The translations under genes were made by a program, and so were the position numbers. 37,380 nt of DNA from DASSJM01 sp036280655 (GTDB lineage Bacteria > Actinomycetota > UBA4738 > HRBIN12). Of the stretch, positions 30,007 through 34,650 are shown piece by piece. The notes beneath the pieces were generated by a model. The model had not been told where the DNA came from. It did not search any database and was given only the letters and a program-made list of their open reading frames with translations. The stretch spans positions 1-37,380 of the forward strand of contig DASUQI010000066.1 of NCBI GenBank assembly GCA_036280655.1. Direction: 5' to 3'. The first letter of the stretch is position 1. Every line of letters starts with the position of its first letter.

Positions 30007-31246
30007 GGATCGTCACTCCGGATACTCCCATAGCGAACAAGACGGCGGCGACGCCCACGAGGTCCATCAGGCTCGTGATGATCGGGACGCCCTGATTGTC
30101 CGGATCGAGGCCGAATCGGGACGTCACGACCGCCACGTAGTAGCCGGCCACGAGCAGGATCGGCAGGACGATCAACCCGGCGAGCACGGTGCCGGCGACG
30201 ATCGTCCCGGCGTCCGGATGCAGCACGCCGGCCCGGTCCGCGAGCCCGGTGAGGTTCGACAAGGCGACGGCGACGATGCCGATCAGCGTGAACACCGGCA
30301 GGCCGAACCCCACGACGATCGCGCCGTCGATCACGGCGGGCGGCTCGGGCATCCCGCGCGGCGTGATCACGCCGAGCTGGAGCTTGGAGGACAGCCGCGC
30401 GGACAGGATCCCGCCGAGGGCACCCGCCTGCGACACGAACGGCGGCAGCAGGATCAGGATTGCGGGCACCGCCTCGAGCGATGGACGCCGCGCCTCCAAC
30501 AGCGCGCCGGCGAAGATGTCGAGGAGCGGAAAGACCGCGATCACCGCGGTCATCTCGACCAGCGTCCGCCGGACCTCGCGCCGCGAACGGACGGCTGCCG
30601 CGAGCGCGATCAGGCCCACGACCGTGCAGCCGGCCGCGACGACCGCGTTCACCGCGTCGTGGCGCGGGATGAACGTCGCGAGGAACAGCGCCGGCAGCGT
30701 CACCATGTCGCCGATCGCCGTCACCATCGGCGTCGAGACCGCGTCGAGGTCCCACCCCTTCCGGTACGAAAGGAGCGCGAGCCCCACCGTCACGAAGAGG
30801 ATCGCGACCGATGCGATGGCGCCGCCGACCACCGAGATCGTGACGAAGTCCCAGAACGAGATCGTGGACTCGCCGAACGCCGCCGCGACGACCTTCGCCA
30901 TCCCGGCCAGGTAGAAGGAGGACAGGAACGTCGAGATCACGACGATCTCGACGTTGCGGCCGAGGAGGCCCTCGCGCCGCAGCGTCGGCTCGAACAGGCC
31001 CGCGTGGATCCCGGTCCCGAGCCGCGCGCCCATCGCCCCGAAGATCGTTCCCCGCATCCCGACGGCGGCCGGGATCAGCACGAGCAGGCCCGGGAGCAGG
31101 TTGAGGGTGTGGGTGATCGAGCCGAGCGTCAGGCCGGCGACGAACGACGCGGCCGTCGACAGGGTGAGCGCGACCACGCCCTGGCGGAGCGTGCGGCGCT
31201 CCGCCAGGAGGTAGGCCCACAGGCGACGGGGGCGTGGGAAGGCCAT
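29999..31246 (-). CDS. MgtE-like (SLC41-type) divalent cation transporter
   Basis: 415 residues, about ten hydrophobic helices in two MgtE membrane domains. The conserved pore segments are PGLLVLIPAAVGMRGTIFG with GARLGTGIHAG in the first half, and ILLPPFVSQAGALGGILSA with RLSSKLQLG in the second. The cytoplasmic N-domain and CBS domains of classic MgtE are absent, as in SLC41 proteins and archaeal relatives. Regulation is probably supplied in trans by the PhoU/RCK-C protein whose gene overlaps the 3' end by 8 nt. Mg2+ or a similar ion is the expected cargo. Confidence 0.9.
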   Translation of the reverse strand: MAFPRPRRLWAYLLAERRTLRQGVVALTLSTAASFVAGLTLGSITHTLNLLPGLLVLIPAAVGMRGTIFGAMGARLGTGIHAGLFEPTLRREGLLGRNVEIVVISTFLSSFYLAGMAKVVAAAFGESTISFWDFVTISVVGGAIASVAILFVTVGLALLSYRKGWDLDAVSTPMVTAIGDMVTLPALFLATFIPRHDAVNAVVAAGCTVVGLIALAAAVRSRREVRRTLVEMTAVIAVFPLLDIFAGALLEARRPSLEAVPAILILLPPFVSQAGALGGILSARLSSKLQLGVITPRGMPEPPAVIDGAIVVGFGLPVFTLIGIVAVALSNLTGLADRAGVLHPDAGTIVAGTVLAGLIVLPILLVAGYYVAVVTSRFGLDPDNQGVPIITSLMDLVGVAAVLFAMGVSGVTIHG

Positions 31247-31294
31247 AACGGCTCGCTCATCGGGTCCTTCTCAGGCGTTCGCAACAGTGGCGGT

Positions 31295-31344
31295 CTTCGG
31301 CCACCGAAGGAGTGATACTCCGGAAGCCCGGGGCAGTATGCCCC
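31295..31344 (-). other. Cluster of three tight hairpins in the mgtE-like leader
   Basis: In the 144 nt between the DNA glycosylase and the transporter, three perfect hairpins with 3-nt loops follow one another on the minus strand: 31344-31330 (6 bp), 31321-31309 (5 bp) and 31309-31295 (6 bp). None is followed by a T-tract. They may form a structured leader for the transporter mRNA or an end for the glycosylase mRNA. I could not match them to the M-box or another known riboswitch. Confidence 0.5.
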
Positions 31345-31390
31345 TGCGAGCACTGCGGGACAACCTCCGGCGGTCTCCCTCCGGACGCGC

Positions 31391-32353
31391 TCAGTCAACC
31401 CAGTCGCGCGTGACGAACAGCCAGAACGCGAGGCCCGCGTACGGGCCGTAGCGGCGGAAGCGGCGAAGGATCGCGGCGTCCGAGGCAGACTTCCGGCCCG
31501 CGAGCTTCGCGTAGGTCGGCCGCGTCCACGAGTCGAGGATCAGGCGGTGGTAGCGCCCGATCGTCATCATGATGTGCGCCGCCGCGTACGGACCGACGCC
31601 CGGGAGCGCGAGCAGCCGGTCCTCGAGCTCCTCGTCGGGGAGCTCATCGGGCGTCGCCCTGGCGAACGACTCGAGGTCCACCTCGCCCTCGGCCACCGAG
31701 CGCGCGAGCGAAACGAAGTACGCGCCGCGGTACCCGGTCCGCGCCACGTCCCGATAGAAGGACTCGCCGGCTTCGGCCATCGCCTCCGGCGTGGGGAACG
31801 CGCGGCCGAACGGTTCCCCGTCCCGGGCGCCCGGGGCGGCGTCGCCGAGATGCCCGACGATCGCGTCGACCATCCGCTTGGTCGCGGACCACGTGCAGTT
31901 GGTCGTGCAGACGGTCTTCACGACGTCCTCGAACACGGTCGGGCTCTGGATCATCCGGCCAGCGCCGGCCGCAACCCAGCGCAGGTCGGGATCGCCCGCA
32001 GCAGCCTCGTAGAAGCCGGAGAGGTCGGCGTCCAGACGCAGGACGTGCCGAACGGTGCCGACGAGCTCGGCCACCGCCGTCTCGGAGACCGACGGCCCGA
32101 GGACGGTCACCCGGGCGTGCCCGCGACGCCCGGGCTCGATCCGAACGGTCCTGGGCCGCCCCCGCCGGGTCCGGAGCGTGATCTCCGTCGACCGATAGTC
32201 GGGCGCCGGTTGGAGCGGCGGGAGATCGACGAACCCGTGGGAGTTCAGCGTCCGGACGAGGTCGACGGGCTCGCCGCCGGCGCCCCGAAGTCGCAGCTCG
32301 ACCGAGGTCGTCACTCCTTTTCGGGGGGCTACCGTTCGCGCGTTCGCGCTCAC
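31391..32353 (-). CDS. HhH-GPD DNA glycosylase (AlkA/OGG1-like)
   Basis: 320 residues. An N-terminal strand-rich part (about 1-120, HGFVDLPPLQPAPDYR) is followed by the helical HhH-GPD domain: RMIQSPTVFEDVVKTVCTTN, TWSATKRMVDAIVGHLGD, RTGYRGAYFVSLARSVAEGE, and the helix-hairpin-helix LPGVGPYAAAHIMMTIG. The Asp in RLILDSWTR fits the catalytic acid that follows this hairpin. It should remove damaged bases (alkylated or oxidised) in base-excision repair; substrate class is uncertain. GTG 32353 overlaps the stop of the CGNR regulator by 4 nt (GTGA), so the repair gene is coupled to it. Confidence 0.9.
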   Translation of the reverse strand: MSANARTVAPRKGVTTSVELRLRGAGGEPVDLVRTLNSHGFVDLPPLQPAPDYRSTEITLRTRRGRPRTVRIEPGRRGHARVTVLGPSVSETAVAELVGTVRHVLRLDADLSGFYEAAAGDPDLRWVAAGAGRMIQSPTVFEDVVKTVCTTNCTWSATKRMVDAIVGHLGDAAPGARDGEPFGRAFPTPEAMAEAGESFYRDVARTGYRGAYFVSLARSVAEGEVDLESFARATPDELPDEELEDRLLALPGVGPYAAAHIMMTIGRYHRLILDSWTRPTYAKLAGRKSASDAAILRRFRRYGPYAGLAFWLFVTRDWVD

Positions 32354-32949
32354 TCGTTGAGCCCCCCGAGCCCCCCCTCGCCGACGCGCTGGCGGTCGCG
32401 CCATGCCCGGACCTTCGCGCGGTTGCCGCAGGTGGCCATCGAGCACCACCGGCCCGAGTGGTTCTTCGACCGGTCGTAGAAGACCGACCGGCAGGTCTCG
32501 TCGGCGCAGAGCTTCAGGTGCTCGAACGTCCCGTCGAACGCGCTCACGAACGCGATCGCCACGATCTTGCCGAACGCGGCGGGAACGCCCGCGCCCTTGG
32601 GCTCGAGGGTGGGGACGTGCGCGCGATGGAAGTGCGGGTGCAGGCCGGCGGCGAGCCCGATCCGGTCGATCGCCTCGGCGTCGGAGGCCGAGATCGTCTC
32701 GCCCTCGCCTGCGAGGATCAGCGCGCGGATCGCGTCCCGGAGCTTCATATAGGTCTCGAGGTCCGCCTCGGCGAGTCGCTCGCCCCGGGGGAGCAGGCCG
32801 CGATCGGACAGGAACCACTCGATGAGCTCGAGCGGTGGGTCGAGGTGCCGCCCTTCCTCGTCGTGGACGTGCAGGTTCGTGAACCGCTGGAGGAGCTCCA
32901 GCTCCCCGGGGGCGGACGGCGCCGTGTCGTGCTGGTCGTAGTCGAACAT
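32350..32949 (-). CDS. CGNR zinc-finger (ABATE domain) putative transcription regulator
   Basis: 199 residues from ATG 32949. The N-terminal ABATE domain holds LQRFTNLHVHDEEGRHLDP and LETYMKLRDAIRALILAGEG. The C-terminal zinc finger carries CADETCRSVFYDRSKN and CSMATCGNRAKVRAWR, the CGNR motif that names the family. These are believed to be stress-responsive DNA-binding regulators. GTG 32952 is equally possible; both fall 6-9 nt after a TACACT box, so leaderless. Its promoter shares its -35 region with the divergent small-gene promoter, where it may bind. Coupled to the DNA glycosylase downstream. Confidence 0.9.
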   Translation of the reverse strand: MFDYDQHDTAPSAPGELELLQRFTNLHVHDEEGRHLDPPLELIEWFLSDRGLLPRGERLAEADLETYMKLRDAIRALILAGEGETISASDAEAIDRIGLAAGLHPHFHRAHVPTLEPKGAGVPAAFGKIVAIAFVSAFDGTFEHLKLCADETCRSVFYDRSKNHSGRWCSMATCGNRAKVRAWRDRQRVGEGGLGGLNE

Positions 32950-32958
32950 CACGACCCG

Positions 32959-32986
32959 AGTGTACACCAGTGAAAAGTGTTGACAA
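32959..32986 (-). promoter_or_regulatory. Promoter of the CGNR regulator
   Basis: Minus-strand TTGTCA (32986-32981) and TACACT (32964-32959) are 16 nt apart. The start codon follows after 6 nt (GTG) or 9 nt (ATG). The -10 overlaps an 8-bp palindrome GTGTACAC at 32960-32967. Confidence 0.6.
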
Positions 32987-33008
32987 GTTACGCTAACCAA
33001 CCTAGAGT
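32980..33008 (+). promoter_or_regulatory. Consensus promoter of the small-protein pair
   Basis: TTGACA (32980-32985) and TAGAGT (33003-33008) have an ideal 17-nt spacing, the best promoter match in the window. Its -35 overlaps the minus-strand -35 of the CGNR gene, so the two promoters are back to back. Confidence 0.75.
32987..32997. promoter_or_regulatory. Candidate operator GTTACGCTAAC inside the promoter spacer
   Basis: GTTA and TAAC are inverted around CGC, between the -35 and -10 of the strong promoter. A second GTTACG occurs at 33018-33023. A protein bound here would block the forward promoter; the divergent CGNR protein is the natural candidate (inference). Confidence 0.4.
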
Positions 33009-33040
33009 TTAACGCAGGTTACGAGGAGGAGGTGGTGCAG

Positions 33041-33214
33041 GTGCTCACACCCGGGATACTGAGCGAGCTGAGCAGGGCTCGGGTCGAGGCGCTCCGCGCC
33101 GACGGAGGTGCCCGCCGAGCGAGGCCGCGCCCCCGTCGGCCCGGACGGTTCCGCCTCGCGCTGGGGACCAGGATCGCGAGCGCCGGCCTCCGGCCCACCG
33201 GAGAAGGAAGGTGA
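33041..33214 (+). CDS. Small arginine-rich protein, unknown function
   Basis: 57 residues beginning LTPGILSELSRARVEALRAD after the first Met, then a very basic stretch (RRARPRPRRPGRFRLALG) and a hydrophobic C-terminal amphipathic end. GTG 33041 is chosen because AGGAGG at 33027-33032 is 8 nt ahead; GTG 33035 and 33032 are too close. It resembles short uncharacterised actinobacterial proteins with a helical start and an R-rich tail, but I cannot name a family. Strong promoter and strong ribosome site argue for high expression. Confidence 0.6.
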   Translation: MLTPGILSELSRARVEALRADGGARRARPRPRRPGRFRLALGTRIASAGLRPTGEGR

Positions 33215-33218
33215 TCGG

Positions 33219-33365
33219 GTGGAAACCGTCCTCAACGTCCTGACCGTGCTCGTGATCGTCCTGCTGTGGGTGGCGGCCATCGCGTTCGGACGTGATTCCC
33301 GGCAGGGGAGCGACTGGAGCTCGTCTCCGGGCATCGGAGAGCGGACGCCGCACCTCGGCGACTGA
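33219..33365 (+). CDS. Small single-pass membrane protein
   Basis: 48 residues. Residues 4-24 form one hydrophobic helix (VLNVLTVLVIVLLWVAAIAF), followed by a polar tail (GRDSRQGSDWSSSPGIG) that is probably cytoplasmic. GTG 33219 has AGGAAGG 7 nt upstream and starts 4 nt after the previous small gene, so they form a two-gene unit. No family recognised. Confidence 0.6.
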   Translation: METVLNVLTVLVIVLLWVAAIAFGRDSRQGSDWSSSPGIGERTPHLGD

Positions 33366-33409
33366 CCCCAGGGTTCGTGGGCCCGGCCCTCGAACGCGTT
33401 CGTGGCTCG

Positions 33410-33415
33410 TAGCAT
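33410..33415 (+). promoter_or_regulatory. -10 box TAGCAT of the HesB-like gene
   Basis: TAGCAT ends 8 nt before GTG 33424, and no SD separates them, so the transcript is probably leaderless. Confidence 0.45.
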
Positions 33416-33423
33416 CTCCTGGC

Positions 33424-33708
33424 GTGACGCTCGAGTTCACCGACTGGGCGGTCGAGATCCTGCAGCGCTCCCACGCCTCGGCGCGCCGGTTCAACCCGGC
33501 GGCGACCGTCCGGATGCATCGCGCGGGCGCCGGGGTCGAGTTCGAGCTGACCGATGAGCGGCCCGAGGCCGACCTGCTCGTCGAGCGAGACGGGTTCGAG
33601 CTCCTCGTCGAGCCCGGCCTCGAGGGGACCGTCGACGTGGTCGAGCCCCACGACCAGCTGATCCTGCGACCACCCGGCGACCCGGCCCGGAGCGTCCGGG
33701 ACCACTGA
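33424..33708 (+). CDS. HesB/IscA-like small protein without cysteines
   Basis: 94 residues. The start, LEFTDWAVEILQRSH, and the later DGFELLVEPGLEGTVDVV follow the order of the HesB/IscA beta fold (a first helix, then a strand and an inserted loop). It has no cysteine at all, so it cannot ligate an iron-sulfur cluster in the usual way. Similar Cys-less forms occur in actinobacteria; function unknown. It lies 36 nt before cphB but has its own -10, so co-transcription with the cyanophycin genes is possible but not required. Confidence 0.6.
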   Translation: MTLEFTDWAVEILQRSHASARRFNPAATVRMHRAGAGVEFELTDERPEADLLVERDGFELLVEPGLEGTVDVVEPHDQLILRPPGDPARSVRDH

Positions 33709-33729
33709 GGATCCCGCAGGACCGAGGAC

Positions 33730-33735
33730 TACACT
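33730..33735 (+). promoter_or_regulatory. -10 box TACACT of cphB
   Basis: TACACT ends 9 nt before GTG 33745, consistent with a leaderless cphBA transcript. Confidence 0.45.
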
Positions 33736-33744
33736 CCTAGCACC

Positions 33745-34650
33745 GTGCCCACCGCCAACGATCCCGAGCACACCGCCGATCCGAACGTGTCGGCCGTGGA
33801 GTCGGCGCGACCGCTGCACGCCCTCGGCGGCGCCGGACCGGTGATGCTGATCGGCGGGGCCGAGGACAAGGTGCGCGACCGCCTGATCCTGTCCAGGTTC
33901 GCCGGCTTCTCCGGCGGGGAGGGGGGCCATGTCGTGGTGGTCTCGACGGCGTCGTCGCTCGGGGACCTCGCGACCGAGCGGTACCGCGAGCTCTTCGACG
34001 ACCTGGGGATCGGCGAGATCACCGGGATCCGGCCGGAGGAGCGCTCCGAGGCCGAGGACCCGGACCTCGCCGCGAGCCTCGGCGCCGCCACCGGCGTGTT
34101 CCTCACCGGGGGAAATCAGCTCCGGCTTTCGTCCGTCGTCTCGGGGACGCGGCTCGCCGACGCGATCCACCGCGCGCACGATCGCGGGGCCGTGATCGCC
34201 GGGACGTCCGCGGGCGCGAGCGCGATGGCCGCGCACATGATGGCGTTCGGGCGGGGAGGGGAGACGCCGAAGCAGCGGATGGCGCAGCTCGCCGCCGGGC
34301 TCGGGATCCTCCAGGGCGTCGTGATCGACCAGCACTTCGAGCAGCGCGGGCGGTTCGGCCGGCTGCTCGCGGTCGTCGCGCAGTCGCCCTCCCTGCTCGG
34401 CATCGGCCTGGACGAGGACACGAGCGCGATCGTCTACTCGGACCGGTCGCTCGAGGTGGTCGGCAAGGGCGCCGTGACGGTCCTCGACGGCTCGCGCGTC
34501 CAGACCGACGCCCACCAGGCCAAGGGCCACCGGCCGATCATGGTCTCGGGCGCGGTCGTGCACTCGCTGCCCGGCGGCACGTGGTTCGACCTGCGGACCC
34601 GCGAGCTCCTCGCCGGGGCCCGGGGCGAGGAACGCGAGGCCTCGGAGTGA
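33745..34650 (+). CDS. cphB: Cyanophycinase
   Basis: Cleaves cyanophycin (aspartate-arginine polymer) to beta-Asp-Arg dipeptides, mobilising stored nitrogen. 301 residues from GTG. The serine nucleophile Ser155 lies in AGTSAGASAM, with LIGGAEDK near the start, FLTGGNQLRLS, and the later VVIDQHFEQRGR and GIGLDEDTSA segments of the family. About 25 residues of polar N-terminal leader precede the core, without a signal peptide, so it is cytoplasmic. The stop overlaps the cphA start by 4 nt (GTGA), so the degrading and the synthesising enzymes are coupled. Confidence 0.95.
   Translation: MPTANDPEHTADPNVSAVESARPLHALGGAGPVMLIGGAEDKVRDRLILSRFAGFSGGEGGHVVVVSTASSLGDLATERYRELFDDLGIGEITGIRPEERSEAEDPDLAASLGAATGVFLTGGNQLRLSSVVSGTRLADAIHRAHDRGAVIAGTSAGASAMAAHMMAFGRGGETPKQRMAQLAAGLGILQGVVIDQHFEQRGRFGRLLAVVAQSPSLLGIGLDEDTSAIVYSDRSLEVVGKGAVTVLDGSRVQTDAHQAKGHRPIMVSGAVVHSLPGGTWFDLRTRELLAGARGEEREASE

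Noticed and set aside
31247..31390. M-box (ykoK) Mg2+ riboswitch before the MgtE-like gene
   Set aside because: The conserved GGTGAGGCTCCT-type and CTGCTGCCC elements are absent; only simple hairpins remain.
31247..31390. TPP or glycine riboswitch in the same leader
   Set aside because: CTGAGAAGGACCC and GCCGAAG look similar to fragments of each, but the rest of either aptamer does not fit.
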